Positions 25,135 through 33,801 of a stretch of DNA of 64,000 nt are shown one piece after another. The notes below the pieces were generated by a model that had not been told where the DNA came from, searched no databases, and was given only the letters and a program-made list of their open reading frames with translations. The position numbers and the translations under genes were made by a program. How positions within the stretch are numbered: the stretch's first letter is position 1; every line of letters starts with the position of its first letter. The stretch is taken from NCBI RefSeq assembly GCF_026340465.1, contig NZ_JAPEPC010000001.1, positions 5,275,001 to 5,339,000 on the forward strand. Reading direction: 5' to 3'. The DNA comes from Streptomyces sp. NBC_01306. GTDB taxonomy: Bacteria; Actinomycetota; Actinomycetes; Streptomycetales; Streptomycetaceae.

Positions 25135-25253
25135 GAGGGCCTTTCGGGCTGGTGTAGACGTCGCAATCCACACCGAACCCGGAAGGCCCTCCCCCTTCAA
25201 GATCCCTTAGCCGAGATCTCGCTCACCCGTCCACAACCTCCTCGGACAGAACA
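24186..25253 (-). mobile_element. IS481-family insertion sequence, 1068 bp
   Basis: Terminal inverted repeats 24186-24211 and 25228-25253 match at 19 of 26 positions and both begin TGT. A six-base direct repeat ACTAGG flanks the element (24180-24185 and 25254-25259). IS481-type elements are known to insert at NCTAGN with a six-base duplication, which fits exactly. The element contains one transposase gene on the minus strand. The left copy of the duplication holds both the stop codon of the upstream wall-anchored protein and the stop codon of the transposase itself. Confidence 0.92.
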
Positions 25254-25290
25254 ACTAGGGCCTCTCGCCCGACGCAGCGGATGGCTCTCC

Positions 25291-25320
25291 GAGGCCCCGC
25301 ACCATCCGGTGCGGGGCCTC
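25291..25320. terminator. Bidirectional terminator near the permease gene
   Basis: GAGGCCCCGCACC (25291-25303) and GGTGCGGGGCCTC (25308-25320) pair perfectly over 13 bases around ATCC. Before the IS inserted, it lay between two convergent stop codons and probably ended both genes. Confidence 0.85.
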
Positions 25321-25333
25321 TCCCGTTCGGGTC

Positions 25334-26488
25334 CTATTCGGGCAGCTGCCCGTTGTCGCTTTCCCGGCCGCCCATCATGCGGAGCATCTCCCTGCCGCCG
25401 GTCCGGAAGAACCGCACCAGGAGCGCGGCGCCGAGGACCAGGAAGGCGATGTTGAGCCAGGTCGTGTAGTTCCAGCTGACTCCGCCCATCGGGACTCTCG
25501 CGTCGGCCCGGTCGGGGACGATTCCCAGGCCGCCGAAGGCGAACTCGACGACGTACCCGGCGACGACCATGGACACGTAGAAGGTGACGAGCAGGAAGGC
25601 CGTCATCCGCGCCCCGTAGTACTTCCGGTAGATGTTGAGGATCGGCAGGATCAGCAGGTCCGCGAAGATGAAGGCCAGCACGCCGCCGAAGCTGATGCCG
25701 CCCTTCCACAGCACGACCGCGAGCGGCACGTTCCCGATGGAGCAGACGAACGAGGCCATGGCCACCAGCGGGCCGATCACCGGGCCCCACAGCCGGGACG
25801 CCAGGGGGTGGCCGTCGAAGAAGAAGGTGCGCCAGAAGGAGTCCGGGACCCAGGCGGCGATCGCTCCGGCGACGAGCAGACCGATCACCAGATCGCGCAG
25901 GATGGCTGCCCACTCCATGACGAAGACGTGCGAGGTCGCGGTGAAGCCGTCCCGGGAGAACAGCCGCCGTGCGAAGGAGCCCTCCCGCCGGACGGACATG
26001 TCCATCGCCGCATGGCCCTCCATGGAACCGGCCAGACCCCGCTCCGCCTGGTCACGCGCCTGGCGCAGCAGCCCGTCCCGCAGGAGCAGCCGGAACAGCA
26101 AGGCCAGCACGACGATCATGAGGGGGCCACCGGCGAACTCCGCCGCGGTGAACTGCCAGCCCATCAACAGGGCCAGGATCACGCCGAGTTCGACCACCAT
26201 GTTGGTCGAGGCGATCTCGAAGGCCATCGCCGCGGTGAAGTCCGCGCCCTTGCGGAACAGCGAGCGGGCGAGGGCCACCGCGGCGTAGGAGCACGAGGAC
26301 GAGGCCATGCCGAGGCCGGTCGCCACGGCGAGGGTGCGGGGGCGGTCGTCGCCGAGCAGGGAGATGACGGTGGACTTGCGGACCACCGCCTGGACGACAG
26401 CGGACAGCGCGAAGCCGAGAATCAGGGCCCAGGTGATCTCCCAGGTCATGGAACCGGCGATCGACAGTGCGTGCAGTACGGCGTGCAT
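25334..26488 (-). CDS. Permease of the DUF318/ArsP-like family (putative metal or arsenical efflux)
   Basis: 384 residues with about eight to ten transmembrane helices. The N-terminal half carries GLGMASSSCSYAAVALARSL, the Ser/Cys-rich signature of PF03773-type permeases (ArsP, SO_0444-like), and the second half repeats the pattern as MASFVCSIGNVPLAVVLWKG. Family members export trivalent organoarsenicals or heavy metals; no metal gene adjoins, so the substrate is open. A soluble loop lies between the halves (about residues 165-195). GGAGGAAGG stands nine bases before the ATG at 26488. Confidence 0.82.
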   Translation of the reverse strand: MHAVLHALSIAGSMTWEITWALILGFALSAVVQAVVRKSTVISLLGDDRPRTLAVATGLGMASSSCSYAAVALARSLFRKGADFTAAMAFEIASTNMVVELGVILALLMGWQFTAAEFAGGPLMIVVLALLFRLLLRDGLLRQARDQAERGLAGSMEGHAAMDMSVRREGSFARRLFSRDGFTATSHVFVMEWAAILRDLVIGLLVAGAIAAWVPDSFWRTFFFDGHPLASRLWGPVIGPLVAMASFVCSIGNVPLAVVLWKGGISFGGVLAFIFADLLILPILNIYRKYYGARMTAFLLVTFYVSMVVAGYVVEFAFGGLGIVPDRADARVPMGGVSWNYTTWLNIAFLVLGAALLVRFFRTGGREMLRMMGGRESDNGQLPE

Positions 26489-26647
26489 CCGTGCAGCCTT
26501 CCTCCTGCTGCGCGTTCCGGGCCGTGGACACGCGGGGCCGGCCGGGCGGGCAGCCGGCGGGTGCCCGGCGGGGGATGCGCGGCACTGCGGACGCCCTCTC
26601 GGCCGAGGGGCCCGGGGCCCTTCCGGCTTCCCGACGCCGTAAACGCA

Positions 26648-26693
26648 CCGGAGGCCGTGGTACGACACCTTCGTGTCGTACCACGGCCTCCGG
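26648..26693. terminator. Perfect 21-pair hairpin between MFS and permease genes
   Basis: Arms 26648-26668 and 26673-26693 are exact reverse complements around CTTC. It lies 85 bases after the MFS gene stop and 160 bases before the permease start on the same strand. It is the likely terminator of the MarR/MFS operon, although there is no T tract. Confidence 0.75.
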
Positions 26694-26777
26694 CAGAGCC
26701 GCCTCCGCCGCCCCGACTCACCGCGCTCAGGGCGGAGTTACGGTCGGCTCCCGCCTCGTCTCAGTGCCCGGGCCGTC

Positions 26778-29363
26778 TCAGTGGCTCAGGTCCAGGTCGA
26801 GATCCTGACCGCCCTTGCGGTCCACCAGCAGCGAGTGGGCGCTGGGCGCGTATCCGCTGGCCACCACCGTGTAGTCGCCGGTGTCGAGGTCGTTGAACGT
26901 GTACACACCGTCCGTACCCGTGATGGTCGACCCCACCGTGTTCCCCGCGGCGTCGAGCAGCGTCACCCGGGCGTCGTCCAGTGGCTCGCCCGCGCTGTTG
27001 CGGATGGTGCCCTGGACCCGGGCGCCCGGGTCGAGCCGGACCTCGTAGCGGTTGGCGGAGCCGCTGACGACCTCCACCGGCACGGCCGTCGGCCGGTGCC
27101 CGCCGGCGCTCACCGCGAGGGTGTAGTTGCCGGGCACCAGGTCGCCGAAGCCGAAGTCGCCGGAGCCGTCGGCGGTGCCGGAGGCGACGACATCACCGCG
27201 CACGTCGGTGGCGATGACCAGCGCGCCGGGCAGCGGCCGGTTGCCCGGCGCAGCCAGGACCGTACCGGCGAGCCCGGCGGCACCGCTGAGCATCAGGTCG
27301 AAGTCGACGGGGCCGTCGGCGACCGCCACCGTCGTCGCCTGGGGCTGCCGTGCGCCCCCGGAGCCGATCAGGACGTACGTCCCGCCGGCGGGCGCCGCGA
27401 CGAAGTACCGGCCGTCGGAGCCCGTCGTCGTACGGCCGAGCTGTCGCCCGCCCAGGTCGATCAGGGTGACCACGGCCTGTGGCACGGGGGTGCCGTCGCT
27501 GTCGCGGATGTATCCCCTGACGCCTGCGCCCGACGCGTCCGTCATCGCGGTGTCGACTGCGTCGGACACCTCTTGCCGGGGCACCGCCGCGTGGCGTCCC
27601 GTGGCGGAGGCCGGCAGCGGCTCGGGGGCGGCCGTGACGGCGGCCTCGGCCTCGATGGCGGCGGTCGCCGCGCCGTCCTCCTCGGCTGCGCGGGCCTGTA
27701 GGCCCGACACGTTCCGCAGCGGAACCTCCTTGGTCCACAGGACCATCAGGAAGCCGACCGCGACCACACCTGCGGCGATCAGGAAGACCAGGTGCATGGA
27801 GTCGGCGAAGCCCTGCTTGAAGGGCTCCGCCAGCCGCGGGTCGAGCTGCTGGATGAACGAGGAGTCGCTCAGCACGCTCGAACCGCCGCCCGCGCCGGGG
27901 TTCTTGACCATGTCGAGCACCGGCTTGTTGGCCGGGTTCGAGAGCACGTGCGGATCGTGCAGCGCGGCCTGGAACTGCGGGGTCTGCGCGGCCGACTTGA
28001 ACGCCGAGGCGATCTTGCCCCCGACATTGCTGAACAGCACCGACAGGAAGATCGCGGTACCGGCGGTGGCGCCCATCTGACGGAAGAAGGTGGACGACGC
28101 GGTCGCCACACCCATGTCCTGCGGCGGCACCGCGTTCTGCACGGCGAGGACCAGCGTCTGCATACAGCCGCCGAGCCCGAGGCCGAAGATCAGCATGAAG
28201 ACCATGGACTCCCACAGGGGGGTGTCCCACTGGATCTTGAAGTGGAACAGCAGCAGCGCCACGACCATCAGGGCGGTGCCGATGATCGGGAAGATCTTGT
28301 AGCGGCCGGTCTTCGCGGTGAGCTGGCCCGCCACGATCGACGCGATGATCATGCCGAGCATCAGCGGCAGCATCTCAAGGCCCGACCGGGTGGGGCTGGC
28401 GCCCTTCACGATCTGCAGGTACTGCGGGATCATCAGCATCCCGCCGAACATGCCCGCACCGATGAGCACGGACAGCAGACTGGTCTTGCTGAAGATCGAG
28501 TTGCGGAACAGCCGCATCGGGATCAGCGCGTCGTCGCCCATCCGGCGCTCCACGAAGATCCAGGCGATGATGCCCACCACGCCGATGCCGTAGCAGACCA
28601 GCGAGTTCGTGGAGCCCCAGCCCCACTCACGGCCTTGCTCGGCGACGAGCAGCAGCGGCACCACACCGACCGCGATGGTGACCGCGCCCCACCAGTCGAT
28701 CCGGCGGTGCCGGCGGACGTGCGGGATGTTGAGGACCTTCGCGACGACGAACAGCGCGATGATGCCGATCGGGACGTTCACCAGGAACACCCAGCGCCAG
28801 CCGGTGACGCCCAGGATGCTGCTCTGGCCGGCCAGGAAGCCGCCGATCAGCGGTCCGGCGACACTGGAGGTGGCGAAGGTCGCCAGCATGTAGCCCTGGT
28901 AGCGGGCACGCTCACGGGGCGGCACGATGTCGCCGATGATCGCCAGGGCCAGCGACATCAGACCACCGGCGCCGATGCCCTGCAGGGCACGGAAGGACGC
29001 CAGCTCGGTCATCGAGGTCGAGAAGGTGCAGAGCACCGAACCGACGATGAAGACACTGATCGCGGTCAGGAAGTACGGCTTGCGGCCATGAAGGTCGGAC
29101 AGCTTGCCGTACAGCGGTGTGGCGATGGTCGAAGTGATCAGGTAGGCCGTCGTCGCCCACGCCTGCTGGCTCAGGCCGTGCAGGTCGTCCGCGATGGTGC
29201 GGATCGAGGTGGAGACGATGGTCTGGTCGAGCGCGGCCAGGAACATGCCCAGCATGAGGCCGCTCAGGATGGTCAGGATCTGCCGGTGGCTCAGGCCGCC
29301 CGGGCTGGTGGGTATCGCTTTGGTCTGGGTGTCTCCGCGTGGCGCGGACACGGCCTCACTCAT
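26778..29363 (-). CDS. DHA2-type MFS exporter fused to carboxypeptidase-regulatory-like domains
   Basis: 861 residues. Residues 25-560 are a 14-helix drug:proton antiporter with the DHA2 motifs LAALDQTIVSTSIRTI and GKLSDLHGRKPYF. A long linker at 575-640 leads into three carboxypeptidase-regulatory-like beta domains (about 630-700, 705-780, 785-861), each with a GxVxDxxG...TDGxYxF pattern such as GTDGVYTFNDLDTGDYTV. The tail faces the cytoplasm or exterior depending on helix count; its role is unknown. ATG overlaps the TGA of the upstream MarR gene (ATGA), so MarR probably controls this exporter. Confidence 0.9.
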   Translation of the reverse strand: MSEAVSAPRGDTQTKAIPTSPGGLSHRQILTILSGLMLGMFLAALDQTIVSTSIRTIADDLHGLSQQAWATTAYLITSTIATPLYGKLSDLHGRKPYFLTAISVFIVGSVLCTFSTSMTELASFRALQGIGAGGLMSLALAIIGDIVPPRERARYQGYMLATFATSSVAGPLIGGFLAGQSSILGVTGWRWVFLVNVPIGIIALFVVAKVLNIPHVRRHRRIDWWGAVTIAVGVVPLLLVAEQGREWGWGSTNSLVCYGIGVVGIIAWIFVERRMGDDALIPMRLFRNSIFSKTSLLSVLIGAGMFGGMLMIPQYLQIVKGASPTRSGLEMLPLMLGMIIASIVAGQLTAKTGRYKIFPIIGTALMVVALLLFHFKIQWDTPLWESMVFMLIFGLGLGGCMQTLVLAVQNAVPPQDMGVATASSTFFRQMGATAGTAIFLSVLFSNVGGKIASAFKSAAQTPQFQAALHDPHVLSNPANKPVLDMVKNPGAGGGSSVLSDSSFIQQLDPRLAEPFKQGFADSMHLVFLIAAGVVAVGFLMVLWTKEVPLRNVSGLQARAAEEDGAATAAIEAEAAVTAAPEPLPASATGRHAAVPRQEVSDAVDTAMTDASGAGVRGYIRDSDGTPVPQAVVTLIDLGGRQLGRTTTGSDGRYFVAAPAGGTYVLIGSGGARQPQATTVAVADGPVDFDLMLSGAAGLAGTVLAAPGNRPLPGALVIATDVRGDVVASGTADGSGDFGFGDLVPGNYTLAVSAGGHRPTAVPVEVVSGSANRYEVRLDPGARVQGTIRNSAGEPLDDARVTLLDAAGNTVGSTITGTDGVYTFNDLDTGDYTVVASGYAPSAHSLLVDRKGGQDLDLDLSH

Positions 29364-29911
29364 GCTTGTTTTGCTCCCTGCTTCGCCGCTGCTTCGGAGT
29401 GGTTTCCCGAGCAGTGACGTGCGTGTTCATGCTCTGCCAGGTCGTCGTTGAGGCGTGCCATCAGCCGGATGAGCTGGTACCGGTCCTCCGGTGGCCATGG
29501 CCTGAGGAGATCCGCCAGCTCTGCGTCGCGCTGCCGCCGGTACGCCTCGAACGCCGCTTGCCCGGCCTCGGTCGCGTGCAGCAACGCACCTCGCCGGTCC
29601 TCCGGGTCCGGGCGCCGCTCGATCAGGCCTCGCTCCACCATCGACCGCACCTGCCGACTGACTGTCGACAGGTCCAGGAAGGTGTCCGTGGCCAGGTCCG
29701 TGGCTCGCTGTTCGCCGTCGAGCACCAGCCGGGCCAGGAGCACGCGCTCGCCGGCTCCCTGCTCGATCTTGGTCCGGCGCCGGTGGGCTGTGAGCAGCCG
29801 GGAGAACCGTACGAGCTGGCTCCCGAGTCCGGCTGCGGCTTCCTCGGCACTGGCTTCACCGGTGACCGGGACCGCCTCTGTTGGGCGGTCATGGACCGTC
29901 CCCTTATCCAT
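29360..29911 (-). CDS. MarR-family transcriptional regulator
   Basis: 183 residues. A winged helix at about 55-130 contains RATDLATDTFLDLSTVSRQV and the wing DPEDRRGALLHATEAG, with the DxR pattern typical of MarR. It is the first gene of an operon with the DHA2 exporter and overlaps it by four bases. A 17-base palindrome lies 25 bases before its start and is probably its own operator. Family members are usually released from DNA by the drug that the exporter handles. The ribosome site (GGGAGG) sits only one base before the ATG, which is unusual. Confidence 0.92.
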   Translation of the reverse strand: MDKGTVHDRPTEAVPVTGEASAEEAAAGLGSQLVRFSRLLTAHRRRTKIEQGAGERVLLARLVLDGEQRATDLATDTFLDLSTVSRQVRSMVERGLIERRPDPEDRRGALLHATEAGQAAFEAYRRQRDAELADLLRPWPPEDRYQLIRLMARLNDDLAEHEHARHCSGNHSEAAAKQGAKQA

Positions 29912-29935
29912 GCCTCCCGCCTCTCTATTCTTTTG

Positions 29936-29952
29936 TTGCTTGTATCGAGCAA
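29936..29952. promoter_or_regulatory. Candidate MarR operator
   Basis: TTGCT (29936-29940) and AGCAA (29948-29952) are exact inverted repeats around seven bases; including one wobble the arms are seven bases (TTGCTTG/CGAGCAA). It lies in an AT-rich promoter region in front of the MarR/MFS operon. Confidence 0.6.
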
Positions 29953-30088
29953 GTTATTGTAGCCGCCCCGGAGCCGTGCTGGAACACAGTCCTCGCGCCG
30001 AGTGCGCAGACTCACACCGCGTACCGCTCGTTCTTCGGCCGGCCCGCGGTGCCGGTCACCCTTGAGGCGTCCGCCTGCGCCGGTCCGG

Positions 30089-33000
30089 TTACGCCGGCGT
30101 CCCGTAGAGGGTCAGCTCGGCGATGCCGGCGATGGTCTGGCCGCCGCCTCCGGTGACCCCGGTGATGACGGCGCGGACGGCGCGTACGCCGGTGGCGGTG
30201 AACGTCTCGGGGAGCGTGGTCTGGCCGCTGCGGGTGAGCTGCTTCAGGACCGTGGTCCAGGAACTGCCGTCCTCGGAGACCTGGAGGTCGTAGGTGTAGG
30301 TGCTGCTGTCCTTGCCCCAGTGGACCCGGACGCCCGCCAGGGTGAAGGGGGCGGCGAGCGCGGCGGTGAGGGTCTGCGGGGTGGAGGGATCGGCAGCGCT
30401 CCACCCGGTGCCGAAGGTGGTGTCGCCGTCGAATGCCTTCTCCGGTTCGAAGCCGGTGGCGTGGCTGGAGGCGGTCACGGTCGTGATCCGGTCGCGGGCG
30501 ATCTCGGGGCCCGGTGCGACCGGCGGCGCACCGCCTGTGGTGCCCGGGGGTATCGCGCGGAACTCCCGGATGCCGGGCGGGTGTCCGGCCGCGGAGCGGA
30601 TGTCGACGCGGACGTGGCGGGTCGTGGTGTGCACGGTGTGGGTGACCGTGGTGCCCTTGGTGGTGTTGGCGGTCTCGTCGACCGTGGTGGTCCAGGTCTT
30701 CGCGTCGTCGGAGGTGAGGATCGCGTACTGGCAGGCGGTCTGCTCCGTGGCCCAGACGATCTGGAAGCCGTCGAGCGGGAACCGCTGGTCGAGGTCGACC
30801 TGCCACCATGCGGCGCCGGTCGTGCCGGCGACCCAGTGGGTGGTCTCGTCGTCGTCCACGGCATGGCCGGGCACGCTGCCCGTGCCGGGTGCCGTACTCG
30901 ACGCGGTGGTCTTCTTGAACAGCGCCGGGTTCTGGGTTCCCTGGTCGTCCAGGGTGGCGATGTCCTTCCACACGTGGTGGCGTCCGTCGGTGACGGATGG
31001 TGCCGTACCTGGCCGGGACTCCAGCGTGCGGTGGGCGGCGCCCAGCCCGTCCGCGGTGGCGGTGATGGTGAGCGGGCCGCTGCGGGTACCGGTGGCGACG
31101 AGCGCGTAGCCGATGCCGGCCCGCACTTTCCGGGTCTCCACCGCGATCCGCGGGATGCCCGCGCCCACCAGGGTGCCGTGGCCGGTGACGCTGACGGTGA
31201 CGGCGTGCGCGGAATCCGGGACCACGGTGCCGTGTCGGTCGACGACCTTGAGGAAGACCGGGACCAGGTCATGGCCGTCGGCCACCGGCTGGATACGGGA
31301 CAGCGCCACGGCGTAGGTGCGCAGCGTTCGCGCCCATGCGTCCGGCAGCGGGCTGCCGCGGAGGGCTCCCAAGTGGCGTATCAGGGCGGGAAGTTGGCCG
31401 GTGCTGATCCGGTCGACCAGCGGGGCGATGTCGTGGGACCGGGCCGCACCTTCCAGGCAGCGGGTCAGCAGTTCGGTCAGAGCGTCGCGTATCCCCGCGT
31501 CGTCGGGTTCGATCTCGATGTGGTGGGGAGCGCCGGGGGTGCGCACCGTGTGGGTGGCGACCCGCTTGCCGTTGAGGTACGCGTCGGCGGCGAGTTCACC
31601 GGCCCGGAAGGGCGGCAGGTCGAAGACGTAGTAGGGGCTGCCGCCCTTGGCGGCGATGTGCGGAGCGGTCGCGGCGTTCTGGGTCCGGGTCCTGGTCGCG
31701 AGCAGTTCGCCGTCCCGGTGGAGCCGGACGGTGTCGGCGTTGCTGAACACCATGACCTGCCGGCTGGACGACGCGGTGTACGCGCAGGCGATGTGGACCA
31801 TGGGCCCGAGGCCGGTGGTGTCATCGGCCGGGCGCATCGACTTGAGCCAGTGGTAGCAGTACTTGGGGTAGCGGTCGATGTCGACCGCGCCGGACTTCTG
31901 GTAGACGTCGTTGGTTCCGTAGTCCTCGAAGACCCACAGGAAGTAGCCGCCGATGCGGTCGTTGGCGTCCAGACCGCCCCAGTCCCAGTATCCGTCGCCG
32001 TTGAGGTAGCGCTGCCGGATCTTCACCTGCTCGACGAGGGCGCTCTCGCCGTCGTCCCGGTCGGCTCGGGACGGGTCCTCCCAGTCGCCCCACTCGCGGG
32101 TCAGGAACGGTTTGGTGGGGGCCGGGTCGGAGCCGTCGGGATTGACGACCTTGTAGTTCACGTCGTAGTACTGCCGGCCCCACTCACCGAAGTCGGCGGC
32201 GGTGAACATCTGGTCGGACGGCATCTCCGCGTGCGCGATGGCAGTGGCCTGCCGGGCCCAGGACTCCGGCACCGCGGTCTCGTTGAGCGCGGTCTCCCAC
32301 AGGATGACCGAAGGGTGGTTGCGGTCGCGGCGGATCATACGGGCGATGTCCGCGTGCGTGCGCTCGGTGAACGTCTTGTCGTCGTTCCAGAACTGCCAGC
32401 CGGGCTCGCAGGCCACCACCAGCAGGCCGAGTTCGTCCGCCGCGTCGAGGAACGCGGGGTCGTGCGGATAGTGCGCCGCCCGTACCGCGTTGAAGCCGCC
32501 CAGCTTGAGCCGCAAGGCCTCGCGGTACTGGAGCGACGCCGGTGCCGCGTCACCGATGTAGGCATAGTTCTGGTGGCAGTTGGCGCCGCGCAGATAGAGC
32601 CGTTCGCCGTTGATCCAGAAGCCGTCCGCCCGGTAGTCGATACGGCGGATGCCGGTCATCGTGGTCAGGGAGTCGACGCGCTCGCCCTCGCAGGAGACCC
32701 GGCTGTCCAGCCGGTAGAGGTGCGGGTGGTCGGGGTGCCACAGGTCGGGCCTGCGGACGGTGAGTTGGTGGACGAAGTCGTGTCCCTGGCCCGATGCGGT
32801 GCCCGCTGTCGTGGTGGCGTCGGCCACGGCCGTACCGTCCGGCGCGAACAGAGTGGAGGTCAGGGTCACATCGCGGACCGCGCCGGCGTCGTTGCGTATG
32901 TGTGTCTTCACCTCCAGCCGCGCCGAGTCGGCGCTCGCTGCCAGACAGGTGACGAACACGCCGCCGCCCGCGACCCGGTCCTCCTGCAGCGGGTCGGTGA

Positions 33001-33607
33001 TCCGGACCTGGTCGGTCACCCGCAGCGTGACGTCCCGGTAGATCCCGCCGTAGGTGAGGAACCCCAGTTCGTCGCGGGGCTTGCCCGGTGGCGTCAGCGG
33101 ATCGTCGGCGTTCGACACGCGGACCGCGAGGACGTTGTCCCGGTCGAAGAGGGCGCACTGGCCGATGTCCACGCCGAAACCGAGGTAGCCGCCGTGGTTC
33201 TCGGCGAGTCTCACCCCGTTGAGATAGACCTCGCAGTCGGTCTGCACGCCGTCGAACCACAAGGTCAGCCGCCGGCCCCGGTCGCGCGGATCGAGCCGGA
33301 AGTACCTCCGGTACCAGCCGACGCCGGCGAACATGCCGTACACGGAAGGGCGTTCGCGTTCCAGCCGCATCGTGTGCGGGACCGACACCGCCGCCCACCG
33401 GGAGTCGTCGAACCCGGCGGCCTGGGCTCCCTCCGTGTCCTCGCGCCAGAAGGCCCAGTCGGTGTTGAGGCTGAGCTCGCGGCGCTCCGGGGAAGGAGAA
33501 CGGCCGACGGCGCCGGCCGGACCGCCGGACATCAGGGCCACACCGATGCCGGCCAGGCCGCCGAGGAGTGCGTGCCGCCGGGTGATGTCGAGTGGATCTC
33601 TGTTCAT
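30089..33607 (-). CDS. Secreted glycoside hydrolase family 2 enzyme with two F5/8 type C domains
   Basis: 1172 residues. A twin-arginine-like signal (TRRHALLGGLAGIGVALMSG) leads to GH2 sugar-binding, immunoglobulin-like and TIM-barrel domains. The acid/base Glu is in WETALNETAV near residue 442 and the nucleophile Glu in FLTREWGDW near 504. The last 260 residues hold two discoidin (F5/8C) domains, about 915-1030 and 1055-1170, with PGHAVDDDETTHWVAG and PEKAFDGDTTFGTGW. It is probably an extracellular beta-galactosidase or related exo-enzyme acting on a polysaccharide. It is divergent from a HAD phosphatase across a 194-base gap with repeats. Confidence 0.9.
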   Translation of the reverse strand: MNRDPLDITRRHALLGGLAGIGVALMSGGPAGAVGRSPSPERRELSLNTDWAFWREDTEGAQAAGFDDSRWAAVSVPHTMRLERERPSVYGMFAGVGWYRRYFRLDPRDRGRRLTLWFDGVQTDCEVYLNGVRLAENHGGYLGFGVDIGQCALFDRDNVLAVRVSNADDPLTPPGKPRDELGFLTYGGIYRDVTLRVTDQVRITDPLQEDRVAGGGVFVTCLAASADSARLEVKTHIRNDAGAVRDVTLTSTLFAPDGTAVADATTTAGTASGQGHDFVHQLTVRRPDLWHPDHPHLYRLDSRVSCEGERVDSLTTMTGIRRIDYRADGFWINGERLYLRGANCHQNYAYIGDAAPASLQYREALRLKLGGFNAVRAAHYPHDPAFLDAADELGLLVVACEPGWQFWNDDKTFTERTHADIARMIRRDRNHPSVILWETALNETAVPESWARQATAIAHAEMPSDQMFTAADFGEWGRQYYDVNYKVVNPDGSDPAPTKPFLTREWGDWEDPSRADRDDGESALVEQVKIRQRYLNGDGYWDWGGLDANDRIGGYFLWVFEDYGTNDVYQKSGAVDIDRYPKYCYHWLKSMRPADDTTGLGPMVHIACAYTASSSRQVMVFSNADTVRLHRDGELLATRTRTQNAATAPHIAAKGGSPYYVFDLPPFRAGELAADAYLNGKRVATHTVRTPGAPHHIEIEPDDAGIRDALTELLTRCLEGAARSHDIAPLVDRISTGQLPALIRHLGALRGSPLPDAWARTLRTYAVALSRIQPVADGHDLVPVFLKVVDRHGTVVPDSAHAVTVSVTGHGTLVGAGIPRIAVETRKVRAGIGYALVATGTRSGPLTITATADGLGAAHRTLESRPGTAPSVTDGRHHVWKDIATLDDQGTQNPALFKKTTASSTAPGTGSVPGHAVDDDETTHWVAGTTGAAWWQVDLDQRFPLDGFQIVWATEQTACQYAILTSDDAKTWTTTVDETANTTKGTTVTHTVHTTTRHVRVDIRSAAGHPPGIREFRAIPPGTTGGAPPVAPGPEIARDRITTVTASSHATGFEPEKAFDGDTTFGTGWSAADPSTPQTLTAALAAPFTLAGVRVHWGKDSSTYTYDLQVSEDGSSWTTVLKQLTRSGQTTLPETFTATGVRAVRAVITGVTGGGGQTIAGIAELTLYGTPA

Positions 33608-33731
33608 GGTGTCGCCGCTCTCCGTCTGTGCGTCGAGGGTTTCCGGAGCAGGCCAGGGCAGGATTCAGCACCACTGGGCGGGTACCGGCGGTGCAATCGG
33701 CGCGAGCGATCCTGTTCGATACTGGCCAGCA

Positions 33732-33767
33732 TCGCGCAGATTCGCGCAAATTTTGACGGACTGTCAA
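33732..33767. promoter_or_regulatory. Repeats in the GH2/HAD intergenic region
   Basis: TCGCGCA occurs at 33732-33738 and 33742-33748, exactly one helical turn apart. Five bases on, TTGAC (33753-33757) and GTCAA (33763-33767) form an inverted repeat. Together they look like regulator sites for the divergent GH2 and HAD genes. TAcgcT at 33789-33794 is a possible -10 for the HAD gene. Confidence 0.5.
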
Positions 33768-33801
33768 GGGAATCGACACAGAAACCTCTACGCTGCCGGG
33801 C

